Assembly (NCBI GenBank): GCA_963662965.1
Contig: OY759970.1
Coordinates: 1,674,001 to 1,738,000, forward strand
Origin: DTWD01 sp963662965
GTDB lineage: Bacteria > Acidobacteriota > Vicinamibacteria > Vicinamibacterales > UBA8438
Length of the DNA stretch: 64,000 bases
Direction: 5' to 3'
The notes below the pieces were generated by a model. It made no database searches. It had not been told where the DNA came from and saw only the letters and a program-made list of their open reading frames with translations. Positions 35,514-43,010 of the stretch are shown here, one piece after another (the first letter of the stretch is position 1; each line of letters begins with the position of its first letter). A program made the position numbers and the translations under genes.

Positions 35514-35816
35514 ATGGGTGGCATCTATCGCGATCGGAACGGCGTGGAACGGGAATACGTGTCGGTGCCGTTACCGACACACGAGGTGACCCAAGCGGTT
35601 CCTCTCCAGGCTCGACTGGTCGGAAACCGGGCTCCCCGTAAGGAGGTGCCGTTCTATGGCGGCACCGACGGGACCGAGCTGGCGAGCCAGCCGCGCGCCC
35701 ACCGTAAGCAGTGGTCCGACGAGCAGTGGGTCGCGTTCCGCGAATTCCAGAAGCTCGAATCCGACATGGCGTCCGCCGACGTGCTGATCGCGGCGGCGAT
35801 GATCATCAAAACGTAG
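35514..35816 (+). CDS. Small hypothetical protein
   Basis: A 100-residue protein I do not recognise. It begins MGGIYRDRNGVEREYVSVPL, has no signal peptide or transmembrane helix, and its second half is helical and charged (RKQWSDEQWVAFREFQKLE), ending ADVLIAAAMIIKT. Balanced composition and an independent reading direction (divergent from the quinoprotein gene, 90 bp apart) support a real gene, but there is no clear ribosome-binding site. Confidence 0.5.
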   Translation: MGGIYRDRNGVEREYVSVPLPTHEVTQAVPLQARLVGNRAPRKEVPFYGGTDGTELASQPRAHRKQWSDEQWVAFREFQKLESDMASADVLIAAAMIIKT

Positions 35817-35878
35817 GTCGTAGGCCGTCATGCGATCAGAAAGAGCCCTGTACTCCGTGGTGACCGTCGGTGACGGCC

Positions 35879-35970
35879 AAGGCGCGCACGGCGCGCCTCG
35901 CGGGCGCAGAGCGGGGCTCTCGGGGTCCCCGCGTAGCGCCTGCGGGGGTTCGGGGCGCAGCCCCGTCTAA
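35879..35970 (-). repeat. Dispersed repeat family B, copy 6
   Basis: Reverse-oriented, starting with the palindrome GGCGCGCACGGCGCGCC at 35881-35897 and ending CAGCCCCGTCTA one base before the ATG of the cytochrome b561-like gene. This is the one place where a B copy forms the immediate 5' leader of a gene, leaving no room for a separate ribosome-binding site. Confidence 0.85.
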
Positions 35971-35971
35971 A

Positions 35972-36802
35972 ATGGACTTCGTCGTCTGGGGACATGATCC
36001 CTGGCAACGCCCGATCCTCCAGCACCTCAATTGGGACCCGGTGTGGGTCTCGGTCTTCTGCGTGATCATGTTTCTGCTGGCTCACGCGGCGTATACGGTG
36101 CTCTCCTCGGGCCGCAAGCGGACGGTCGACGAAACGGACGGCCTCGAGTCGCGTCACGCGGAGGTGCCCGACCGCATCTTGCGCCATTCGCTCATGGCGC
36201 GCCTGTTTCACTGGATGATGTCGGTCACGATGTTCGTCCTCCTCGTGACGGCGTTCTTCCCGATCATCGGCCTCGAGTTCGACTGGGTGCCGTGGCATAA
36301 CTGGGCGGGGATCATCTTTACCGCCACGATCGCCTGGCACATCGTCCACACCACCGTCTGGCTCGACTTCTGGTCGATCTGGGCCGGCCCGAAGGACATC
36401 CGAGAATTCAAGGCGTTGATGCGGCGTGAGACGGGGCAAATCGCGCAGGCGCCTCAGCCGGCCAAGTATCCGCTCGGGAATCAGCTCTATCACTGGATCC
36501 TGACGATCGTGGGGCTGACCGTCATCGTGACCGGGGGCCTGATGCTGTTTCGGATCGATAACCCGTTTTTCGCGCACAACCCGTATTTGATCAGCGAGCT
36601 CGCCTGGGGCTGGGTCTATGTCGCGCACGGCCTCGTCGGCGTCTCGCTGGTGGGGCTGGTCGTCGCGCACATCTACTTTGCGCTGCGACCCGACCACTGG
36701 TGGCTGACCAAGGCGATGGTCTTCGGCTGGATCACGCGCCGGCAGTTTCTCGAGCATCACGAGCCGACCCGCTGGCGTGTGTCACCCGACAAACCGTGGT
36801 AG
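35972..36802 (+). CDS. Cytochrome b561/formate dehydrogenase gamma-like membrane protein
   Basis: A 276-residue di-haem b-type membrane protein. One N-terminal helix (VSVFCVIMFLLAHAAYTVL) is followed by the four-helix Ni-hydrogenase cytochrome b core: ARLFHWMMSVTMFVLLVTAF, GIIFTATIAWHIVHTTVW, YHWILTIVGLTVIVTGGLML and GWVYVAHGLVGVSLVGLVVAHIYF, each carrying candidate haem-ligand histidines. Such subunits pass electrons from a periplasmic dehydrogenase to quinone, but no dehydrogenase or iron-sulfur gene is adjacent, so it is an orphan here. The start abuts a family B repeat; translation may depend on a leaderless transcript or an upstream in-frame start (35870). Confidence 0.85.
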   Translation: MDFVVWGHDPWQRPILQHLNWDPVWVSVFCVIMFLLAHAAYTVLSSGRKRTVDETDGLESRHAEVPDRILRHSLMARLFHWMMSVTMFVLLVTAFFPIIGLEFDWVPWHNWAGIIFTATIAWHIVHTTVWLDFWSIWAGPKDIREFKALMRRETGQIAQAPQPAKYPLGNQLYHWILTIVGLTVIVTGGLMLFRIDNPFFAHNPYLISELAWGWVYVAHGLVGVSLVGLVVAHIYFALRPDHWWLTKAMVFGWITRRQFLEHHEPTRWRVSPDKPW

Positions 36803-36817
36803 CTTCTCGTCATTCTC

Positions 36818-36908
36818 AAACGGGGCTGACTGCCCCGAACCCCGTCGCGGTCACTCGCGGGGGCCCCATGCCCCGCTCCGTTCCCGCGGGGGCGCGCTGT
36901 GCGCGCCG
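36818..36908 (+). repeat. Dispersed repeat family B, copy 7
   Basis: The clearest copy. It holds an AACGGGGCTGACTGCCCC hairpin, a GGGGGCCCCATGCCCCGCT hairpin and the GGCGCGCTGTGCGCGCC palindrome. It fills the gap between two convergent genes, ending at the base before the MBOAT stop codon, and suits a bidirectional terminator. Confidence 0.9.
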
Positions 36909-38342
36909 TCACCGCGACTCGTCGCGACGCTGTCGGAGTATCCGCACCCAGACAAACATCGCCGCGGTCGTCATGACCATCTGGAGGACGGTGGCGAGCG
37001 CGTCGAGCGTCACACTCCACCGACTCACCGTCGGAAGCACCGGGAGGATGGCCAGCACCCCGATGACTAGCGCGGTCCAGACCATGCCGGTCAGCGGTAG
37101 CGCCAACGCCTCGAGCCCGCTCGCGCCGAAGCCGACGAGCGCCTGAAAGAAGTGGAGCGCATCAGCAAGGGTCTCCGCGCGAAAGAACACCCAGCTTGCG
37201 GCGACGAAAACCAGGACGTAGGCGTGTCGGGCGGGAGCGGGAAACCGCGCGACGATCATTCCCCATCGTGTGCGTTCGAACGCCACGAACAGTGCGTGGA
37301 CGCCGGCCCACGCGAGCACACCCCAGGACAATCCGTGCCACAAGCTGATCACGAGAAACAGACCGACGAGCGATGCCGCATATCGCCCCGTCGTGTCGGG
37401 TTTCGGATCGATCGACAGCGCGAGATATGTGTCGCACCATGTCGTGAGCGATAGATTCCAGCGACGCCAGAACTCGTGGAACGAATCGGCCCTATACGGT
37501 GCGTTGAAGTTCTCTGGCAGCCGGAAGCCGAGCATCCGCCCGATCCCGAGCGCCATGTCGGCATACCCCGACAGGTCGAAGTACACCTGAAACGAGAAGC
37601 AGATAAGTCCCATCCACGCCGGCACCAGACCGAGGGTGTCGACGGTGGCCGCAAACGCGACGTCGGCCGGCACCGCCACGATTTGCGCAATCAGAGCCAC
37701 CTTGCCCAGACCGATCGTGAACCGCCGCACTCCGTACGCGAACGACGCCATGCCGATCTGGCGCGTGGCCAGGTGCTGGCTGATGTCGCGATACCGAATG
37801 ATCGGACCGGCCACCATGAAGGGAAAGCCGAGTAGGTACATCGCGGCGTGCGCCGGATTGGTGTGCACGACCGCGTCTCGCCGGTAGACGTCAACGATGA
37901 ACGACACCGCGTGACAGACAAAGACTGACAGCCCGAGGGGGACCAGCAGACCCGGCACCGAGAAGCGGTGCTCAGTGAATCTCGCGAGCCATCCGTCGAG
38001 AGAGCTGACGACCGGATTGGCCGACGTGTACAAGCCGTAGAGCAAGAGAACGCCGGTCAATCCGGAGGCAAAACCGAGCTCGGGTACGGCACCGACGGCG
38101 CGGTGCCGGATCACCCACCCGAATCCGAACAGCAGGGCCGTAGCGGTCGCGATGACGCTCGCATAGGTTTGACTGCCTGCAGCCAGAAACACGACGCTGC
38201 CGAGGGCGACTACCGCGTTGGCGAGACCGAAACGTCGGTGCTTCGAGGTGCTCGAGCGTCCGACCAGGGACGCGGCGACGAAGTAGAGCCCGAGCACCGT
38301 CGGCAGGAAGACCAGGAGAAAACCGGAGTCGGTGAACGGCAC
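36909..38342 (-). CDS. MBOAT-family O-acyltransferase (AlgI-like)
   Basis: A 477-residue polytopic membrane protein of about 11-12 helices. Family landmarks are FLPTVLGLYF at the N-terminus, FPFMVAGPIIRYRDI, CFSFQVYFDLSGYADMALG, FNAPYRADSFHEFWRRWNLS and the catalytic-His motif LVISLWHGLSWGVL. AlgI-type enzymes pass acetyl groups to exported polysaccharides, normally beside SGNH/AlgJ-type partner genes, none of which is visible here. The first conserved motif reads FWRRWN where AlgI relatives usually have FWRRWH, so activity or acceptor may differ. The substrate is unknown. Confidence 0.88.
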   Translation of the reverse strand: MPFTDSGFLLVFLPTVLGLYFVAASLVGRSSTSKHRRFGLANAVVALGSVVFLAAGSQTYASVIATATALLFGFGWVIRHRAVGAVPELGFASGLTGVLLLYGLYTSANPVVSSLDGWLARFTEHRFSVPGLLVPLGLSVFVCHAVSFIVDVYRRDAVVHTNPAHAAMYLLGFPFMVAGPIIRYRDISQHLATRQIGMASFAYGVRRFTIGLGKVALIAQIVAVPADVAFAATVDTLGLVPAWMGLICFSFQVYFDLSGYADMALGIGRMLGFRLPENFNAPYRADSFHEFWRRWNLSLTTWCDTYLALSIDPKPDTTGRYAASLVGLFLVISLWHGLSWGVLAWAGVHALFVAFERTRWGMIVARFPAPARHAYVLVFVAASWVFFRAETLADALHFFQALVGFGASGLEALALPLTGMVWTALVIGVLAILPVLPTVSRWSVTLDALATVLQMVMTTAAMFVWVRILRQRRDESR

Positions 38343-38355
38343 GCGTCTTAGCTTA

Positions 38356-38451
38356 AGGCAGGGCTGACTGCCCCGAACCCCGTCGCCGGCACTCGCGCGG
38401 GGGACCCCTTCGCCCCGCTCCGTGCCGGCGGGGGCGCGCCGCGCGCGCCCT
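38356..38451 (+). repeat. Dispersed repeat family B, copy 8
   Basis: AGGCAGGGCTGACTGCCCCG at the start and the GGCGCGCCGCGCGCGCC end. It begins 14 bp upstream of the MBOAT start and is followed directly by a family C copy. Confidence 0.85.
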
Positions 38452-38469
38452 GAACCTTATTGAGGCGAC

Positions 38470-38575
38470 CGAGCGGCGTGGGGCGTCGGGGCCCCACCAG
38501 CGAGGGAGCCAGGGGGTCCGGGGGAAGCGCCCACGACTCCGTCTCTTGATCGAGGGCGATATTCCCCTGGTCTGA
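38470..38575 (+). repeat. Dispersed repeat family C, copy 3 (diverged)
   Basis: GAGCGGCGTGGGGCGTCGGG core, CCGGGGGAAGCGCC and the facing GATATTCCCCTGGTCTGA arm. It abuts the 3' end of the minus-strand Spy-like gene at 38576. B copy 8 and this C copy lie head to tail 18 bp apart. Confidence 0.8.
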
Positions 38576-39025
38576 TCATGGCCGCCCGCGTCCAGGCCGC
38601 TCGTGCCGGCGTCGCCGCCCTTCGCCCATCCGCACGATTTCCGACTCGAACTGCTCCATCTGTTCGGTCGTCAGGATGTCGGCGAGCGCCGTCCGAAACG
38701 TGTCGCGTTCGCGATCGAAGCGCTTACGCATGGTTCGGCTCATCTCGCGGAAGCGATCCCGGCGGACGTCGAACAGCGCCTCGAGGCGATCGGTCTGCTC
38801 GTCGGTGAGCTCAATGGAGCCCGACAGCCGTTCCATCAGCCGCTCGCTCATCGGCGGGCGCCCCCCGGGGCGAGGCGGACCGCCCGGTCCACCGGGTCCA
38901 AACATGCGACCCATCCGTGGACCGCCACCGAACCACGGCGCGGCCACGACGCCAGCTCCAAGTCCGACGAGAAAGACGACCAACACGAACAGGCCGATCC
39001 AGATCTTCGTTCGCAAGTTACTCAT
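38576..39025 (-). CDS. Periplasmic Spy/CpxP-like (heavy-metal-sensor-type) protein
   Basis: A 149-residue protein anchored by an N-terminal helix (IWIGLFVLVVFLVGLGAGVV), followed by a Gly/Pro-rich linker and a helical domain with an LTxxQ-type repeat: IELTDEQTDRLEALFDVRRD and LADILTTEQMEQFESEIVRM. This is the CpxP/Spy/CnrX-like fold that senses envelope stress or binds unfolded proteins. It is last in the sigma, anti-sigma, Spy order on the minus strand, eight bases after the anti-sigma gene, so it probably belongs to the same envelope-stress regulon. The C-terminus is very arginine-rich (RRRRHERPGRGRP). Confidence 0.8.
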   Translation of the reverse strand: MSNLRTKIWIGLFVLVVFLVGLGAGVVAAPWFGGGPRMGRMFGPGGPGGPPRPGGRPPMSERLMERLSGSIELTDEQTDRLEALFDVRRDRFREMSRTMRKRFDRERDTFRTALADILTTEQMEQFESEIVRMGEGRRRRHERPGRGRP

Positions 39026-39033
39026 GGTCTGCC

Positions 39034-39552
39034 TCAGAACGCCGTTCCCATTCCCGGTGTCAGAAGGATGTCGAGTAAGACGTCGTCAGTGTCGTCTTCC
39101 GAATAGAGCAGCGTCACCGTATCAAGCGTCGCCTCGCTCGCCGCGTCGGTGTCAGACGCGACCCATGCCGTCACCAGTTCGGAAAAGTCGACCGCACCGG
39201 CCGGCTCGATGCGGTCGGACCGACCGAGCCCGAGTGCCGCGGCGACGAGGAGCGCGCCGGCCACCGGCGCCAGTCGGAAGGTCCACGCGCGCCAGTTCAG
39301 CGCGTCCATCCAGTCGGCCCAGCCCGTGGCCGGTTTCGGTTCGAGACTGGCCATGACGCGCATCGCAAATCCGAGCGGCACTGGTGCAGCTGAGCGTTCC
39401 GACAACGCCGCTCGCGTTTCGGTTTGTGTCTCGAGCCGGTCGCGACAACCGGTGCAGGTCGCGAGATGATGGTCGAGCTGTTTACGGCGCTCCGCGTCGA
39501 GCGTGCCGTCGGCCGCGCGCGCCAGCAGCGATTCAAACTGTTCACACGTCAT
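39034..39552 (-). CDS. Membrane anti-sigma factor with zinc-finger domain
   Basis: A 172-residue protein. The N-terminal ZAS zinc finger shows Cys3 and the HHLATCTGCRDRLE motif (HxxxCxxC, about 28-35). A single transmembrane helix lies at about 92-110 (RLAPVAGALLVAAALGLG), followed by an acidic periplasmic domain (SEDDTDDVLLDILLTPG). It overlaps the sigma gene by 11 bp; the overlap exists because the sigma frame has been lengthened by a family B repeat. It is the likely partner that holds the ECF sigma factor inactive at the membrane. Confidence 0.88.
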   Translation of the reverse strand: MTCEQFESLLARAADGTLDAERRKQLDHHLATCTGCRDRLETQTETRAALSERSAAPVPLGFAMRVMASLEPKPATGWADWMDALNWRAWTFRLAPVAGALLVAAALGLGRSDRIEPAGAVDFSELVTAWVASDTDAASEATLDTVTLLYSEDDTDDVLLDILLTPGMGTAF

Positions 39553-40294
39553 CGTCTACCTCGTTTTCAAAACGGGGCTGACTGCTCCGAACCCCGTCGC
39601 GGTCACTCGCGGGGGCCCCGGGCCCCGCTCCGTTCCCGCGGGGCGCGCCGTGCGCGCCCTGTTGCCTGTGGCGCGAGACTGTCACCACGGGCTCCGTGGC
39701 ACGGACGAGCGGCCGCAGCAGTGGGCGTAGCCGCCGCCGCGCACGGAAGATCCGTGACTCCACTGTCCCAATCGGCGAGCCGGTCACCTCGGCGATCTCC
39801 TTGTAGTCGAGCCCTTCGACATCGCGAAGGACCACCGCGGCGCGTAGCTCGTCGGAAAGCTCTGCCAGCGCGCGCGCGATCGTGTCGCGGGTGACGACCG
39901 CCGTCTCGATGTCAACCTCGCCGGACGGTATATCGGCCGCCTGTAACGGTTCGGTGTCGTCATCGAGGCTACGATCGGTCATCCGCGACTGTCGACCTTG
40001 CCGGTCGAGATGGGTCCGAGCGACGTTGGTCGCAATCCGATAGAGCCACGTCTTGAACGTGCTCTCACCCCGAAACTGATCGAGGGCGCGGTAGGCGCGA
40101 ACGAAGGTTTCCTGCGCCACATCCTCCGCGTCGCTCGTATCTCGCATCATCGCAGCTGCGTAGTTCACGATTCTCCCCTGGTACCGCAGCACTAACGCTT
40201 CGAACGCCTCGATGCTTCCAGCCCGGGCCTCGTCAACGGTGGCGCGATCCGAATCGACCCGAGCGTCCACATCGCGAGTGTCCCCGGCGGTCAT
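39542..40294 (-). CDS. ECF RNA polymerase sigma factor (RpoE-like)
   Basis: About 250 residues from the ATG at 40294 (an in-frame ATG at 40327 would add eleven). Sigma-2 spans about 25-95 (EAFEALVLRYQGRIVNYAAA, DVAQETFVRAYRALDQFRG) and sigma-4 about 140-195 (LSDELRAAVVLRDVEGLDYK, EIAEVTGSPIGTVESRIFRA). The helices end near residue 205. The remaining tail, from about 212 to 242, is the translation of family B repeat copy 9 (QGAHGAPRGNGAGPGAPASD and onward), which the ordinary family lacks. It probably drives the adjacent anti-sigma and Spy-like genes and the divergent Spy-like gene. Confidence 0.9.
   Translation of the reverse strand: MTAGDTRDVDARVDSDRATVDEARAGSIEAFEALVLRYQGRIVNYAAAMMRDTSDAEDVAQETFVRAYRALDQFRGESTFKTWLYRIATNVARTHLDRQGRQSRMTDRSLDDDTEPLQAADIPSGEVDIETAVVTRDTIARALAELSDELRAAVVLRDVEGLDYKEIAEVTGSPIGTVESRIFRARRRLRPLLRPLVRATEPVVTVSRHRQQGAHGAPRGNGAGPGAPASDRDGVRSSQPRFENEVDDDV
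39570..39660 (+). repeat. Dispersed repeat family B, copy 9, inside the sigma-factor reading frame
   Basis: AACGGGGCTGACTGCTCCGA at the start and the GGCGCGCCGTGCGCGCC palindrome at the end. The whole unit lies within the 3' end of the ECF sigma gene, encoding about 30 extra residues on the minus strand before the anti-sigma start region. Confidence 0.88.
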
Positions 40295-40327
40295 CGCCAC
40301 GGCCACGGTGTCAGCACCAGCGCCCAT

Positions 40328-40448
40328 ACCTCATTATTCCTGACTTCGGCTCCGGTCCAGATATTTCCCCTCCGACGCTGAAATATTTGACCGGCGTGCC
40401 CGGTCGCTAGAAAACAGCAGCGCCACAGATTCGGAAGAGGGAGGAGCA
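40328..40448. promoter_or_regulatory. Divergent control region between the ECF sigma and Spy-like genes
   Basis: A 121-bp spacer between divergent genes of what looks like one envelope-stress system. It contains ATATTTC at 40361-40367 facing GAAATAT at 40380-40386, and a GACCGG/CCGGTC hairpin near 40389-40408. A shared ECF-type promoter is expected here by analogy, but I cannot assign -35/-10 boxes with confidence. Confidence 0.4.
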
Positions 40449-40961
40449 ATGCAGCGAAATCAGACAGCGAGTTGCGCAAGCGTAGTCTGGACGCTCGCGC
40501 GCGTCGCGCTCACGGCCATGGCGGTATCGGGTCACGCGGTGACGGCGGCCGAGGCGCAGCGACGAGGCGAACCCGGCGGACCCGGGGGATTTGGTCGCGC
40601 GATGCGTGGCCCCGGCGGCGGGCCACATGGAATGACGGCGCTTCGGCAGCTCGACCTGAGCGACCTGCAGCGTCAGCAGACCCAAGTGGTGAGAGAGCAG
40701 AACGCCGACGCGGTTCGCACGACCGGCGAGCAGATCCGGGCGGCGAGGCAGGCGCTGCAGGACGCGGTGACGAGCGATGTGGTCGACGAGGGGACGATCC
40801 GCTCGCTCGCGGCAGACCTCGCGACGCTCGAAGGCGACGCCGCGGTGCAGCGCGCCTATCTCCATGCGCAGGTCTGGCAGCTTCTGACGCCCGAGCAGCA
40901 GGCCCGCGCGACCGAGATCGAAGCAGAGATGAAAGCGCAGCGCGAAGACCGACGACTCTGA
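40449..40961 (+). CDS. Periplasmic Spy/CpxP-like protein (LTxxQ family)
   Basis: A 170-residue protein with a GAGGAG ribosome-binding site and an export signal (ALTAMAVSGHAVTAAEAQ). A Gly/Pro-rich stretch (GEPGGPGGFGRAMRGPGGG) precedes an all-helical domain with DLSDLQRQQTQVVREQNAD and the family-typical QLLTPEQQARATEIEAEMKA. It is divergent from the ECF sigma gene and structurally parallel to the Spy-like protein at 38576, so it is probably a target of that sigma factor. A chaperone or metal-stress-sensing role comes from family knowledge. Repeat A copy 3 begins 53 bp after the stop. Confidence 0.82.
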   Translation: MQRNQTASCASVVWTLARVALTAMAVSGHAVTAAEAQRRGEPGGPGGFGRAMRGPGGGPHGMTALRQLDLSDLQRQQTQVVREQNADAVRTTGEQIRAARQALQDAVTSDVVDEGTIRSLAADLATLEGDAAVQRAYLHAQVWQLLTPEQQARATEIEAEMKAQREDRRL

Positions 40962-41014
40962 ATGGAGCAGCACCGTAAGGACCGGCGTCGTCAGCGGGAG
41001 GGTGAGCCGGACGC

Positions 41015-41178
41015 CTAACCCCAGTGCTCACTTGTGTTGGCGCTTCTGGCGCCGGGCTGGGCAGCGAGGGCAAGGCGCGACGAAGGAGTTTGGTGGGCCC
41101 AAATGACTGAGGAGCAACGCCGCCCTGGACGGCCAGAACAAGTCAGGCGTGGCAACTCAAGTGAGCTCCGGGGTTAGG
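41015..41178 (+). repeat. Dispersed repeat family A, copy 3 (diverged)
   Basis: CTAACCCCAGTGCTCACTTG at 41015-41034 and the facing CTCAAGTGAGCTCCGGGG end near 41172, keeping the central TGGTGGGCCCAAATGACTGA and the GAGGAGCAACGCCGCCCT block. The termini have drifted from the other two copies yet still pair (GCCTAACCCC/GGGGTTAGGC), which suggests selection on base-pairing or an older insertion. Confidence 0.8.
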
Positions 41179-41328
41179 CCAGCGGGAGTGCCCGCGGCAT
41201 CCGGCCGTCGGCACTCCCTACCGCTTCGGCTCCTCCAGAGCGCCGCTGGCGCCGGGACCCAGCGATCGCCGCCGGCGCGTGTGGGGTTTGCTCCCGGTCC
41301 TCCCACCTTGTAGATTCCAGCTGAACTC

Positions 41329-41820
41329 ATGCACGACCACCTACGGCTCGCATCCGGACCGGCGCGCTTGGCGTTCGTCGTTGTCGTATTCGCCCTTGCC
41401 TCAGCGTGCAACGGCACGGCACCGGAAGCGCCAAGCGGAGTCGACCTGGTGATCACGTCGGGTATCCTCGTGACCGGCCACGCCGTTCCCGGGGGTACCG
41501 TGAGCCTGAGTCAATACGTGGTGACGAACGTCGGAACAGCCGCCGCCGGTCCGTTCGTCAACGGCTATTTCCTTTCCGTCGACAACACGATCACCACAAC
41601 TGATCGGCAGCTCTTCGGCCTGGCCGCCGCCGAACTGGGCGGGCTGGCGGCGGGAGCCTTGTTCAGGTTCCCCGCTGACGAGGTCACCATTCCAGACGAT
41701 CTTGCCCCCGGCGAGTACTTCTTCGGGGTCGTGGTCGATTACACGAACCTGATAGACGAGGCGGCCGAGTTCAACAACACCGCCGCGTTCAGCATTAGAG
41801 TGTTCGCGGATCCCGGATAG
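41329..41820 (+). CDS. CARDB-domain lipoprotein
   Basis: A 163-residue protein with a lipobox (FALASAC, Cys near 25) and one CARDB/invasin-like Ig-fold domain: VDLVITSGILVTGHAVPGGT, VSLSQYVVTNVGTAAAGPF and YFFGVVVDYTNLIDEAAEFN, the last being the typical CARDB end motif. CARDB domains are adhesion or scaffold modules in secreted proteins; a single-domain surface lipoprotein is unusual but complete. No partner gene is adjacent. Confidence 0.82.
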   Translation: MHDHLRLASGPARLAFVVVVFALASACNGTAPEAPSGVDLVITSGILVTGHAVPGGTVSLSQYVVTNVGTAAAGPFVNGYFLSVDNTITTTDRQLFGLAAAELGGLAAGALFRFPADEVTIPDDLAPGEYFFGVVVDYTNLIDEAAEFNNTAAFSIRVFADPG

Positions 41821-41835
41821 CGCCTCACGCTCACG

Positions 41836-42159
41836 CTACGGAACGAGCGTGAAGTAGCGACGCAGACGCGAGATCAATTCAGCCACTCCGAACAGGAGGG
41901 CGTGACAACAGCGACGCCGCGTGAGCGTCACGCGAGAACCGAGAAGCAACGCGAGTACCGGAACCGGCGGAGTCGGAACGCCTATCTCAATCGTGACGAC
42001 CAGCCCATGGTGGTCCGAGTAGGGAACATCACGCGCGTCGTTCCTGATGAGCTCAAAGGCGTCTCCGCGGACACGCCCGTCGTCGGGCGGGCGAGCGAGG
42101 ATGTAGTCGATCCACGCCTCGGCCGTGACTGCCACACGTCTCCCGGGAGCACCACCCAC
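41836..42159 (-). pseudogene. C-terminal fragment of an endonuclease/exonuclease/phosphatase-family protein
   Basis: The frame encodes AWIDYILARPPDDGRVRGDA and VPYSDHHGLVVTIEI, which match the end of EEP-family nucleases or phosphatases (D-I-L and SDHxG motifs). What follows, VPTPPVPVLALLLGSRVTLT and RRR, looks like a shortened PEP-CTERM-type anchor. The N-terminal two thirds with the catalytic Glu and His are absent and no start codon fits. The downstream 200 bp to 42374 hold nothing recognisable. Confidence 0.6.
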
Positions 42160-42374
42160 CCGCTACACACTCGTGAAACTTGCGCTAGGGAGGGTGCTGC
42201 ATCAGGCCAGAAAGACCAATAGGGCTACGGCCAGCGTCCAGATAACATAGTCGCGCTTGTGTCTCGACGGGCTGGTCGCCTCGGCATGTGCCATTGTTTC
42301 TGCTCCCTACTGAACACAACGACACGCGACGCGTCACCGAACAGCCATCATCACGGACTCCAGTGAGCGCGCCC

Positions 42375-43010
42375 TTACTCGGCTAGCGTGAACGCGACCG
42401 ACGCCATCTTTGTGTCCCAGAACAGGGCCAGGCGTCCGCTGTCGCGGTTCATGTCGAGAAATTCCCAGGACAGCTGCTCGAACGCGTTTGGCAGGGTATC
42501 GAGCTGCATCGGCGTCCTGAGGACGTCGCGGTCGAGCGTGTAGTCGTAGGCGCCGAAGAGCGCGTCTTTTCGCGCGTAGTCGTAGCGCTCCATCGCCGGC
42601 CAGGTCGAGACGATGAACGTCCAGGGGTCGTCGGAGAGGTCGATAAAGAGGGTGTACTCGCCCGGTTCAACGCGCGTACCGGCGATCATCAGCGGCACTT
42701 CCGTGACCAGACGCGTCGACTGGTTTGCGCCGGCGCGCCAGACATCGGCCCCGTCGTTGAGCATCTCGGCCCAATCCGACGGCCCAAACAGATCGCGGCC
42801 CCGCTTGATCGGACGGCCGTAGTACACATCGATCCACTGCCCGCCGATGTAGCCGTACTGCACGTCGTACTCACCGCCGATTTGCACCGCCGAATGGCCG
42901 GGCGGGCTGAGCACGCGCCGGTCCTGGGCCGCGCTGGTGGTGCAGGCGACGGCGACGACGGTGAGCGTGCTGCGTACCACAAGGGCCGCCTTCTCTTCGG
43001 GTTCGATCAC
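42375..43010 (-). CDS. DUF2911 exported protein
   Basis: A 211-residue DUF2911 protein with a signal-like N-terminus (STLTVVAVACTTSAAQ). Conserved parts are VYYGRPIKRGRDLFG, WRAGANQSTRLVTEV and EPGEYTLFIDLSDDPWTFIV. The role is unknown; homologues are secreted proteins of Bacteroidetes and Acidobacteria. The ATG overlaps the stop of the upstream ABC permease reading frame (ATGA), so expression is coupled to the ABC operon even though that operon is decaying. Confidence 0.85.
   Translation of the reverse strand: MIEPEEKAALVVRSTLTVVAVACTTSAAQDRRVLSPPGHSAVQIGGEYDVQYGYIGGQWIDVYYGRPIKRGRDLFGPSDWAEMLNDGADVWRAGANQSTRLVTEVPLMIAGTRVEPGEYTLFIDLSDDPWTFIVSTWPAMERYDYARKDALFGAYDYTLDRDVLRTPMQLDTLPNAFEQLSWEFLDMNRDSGRLALFWDTKMASVAFTLAE

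Noticed and set aside
40389..40448. Precise ECF promoter for the divergent Spy-like gene
   Set aside because: Several AAC-like and TC-like motifs could be forced into a -35/-10 pair, but none stands out, so only the region was annotated.
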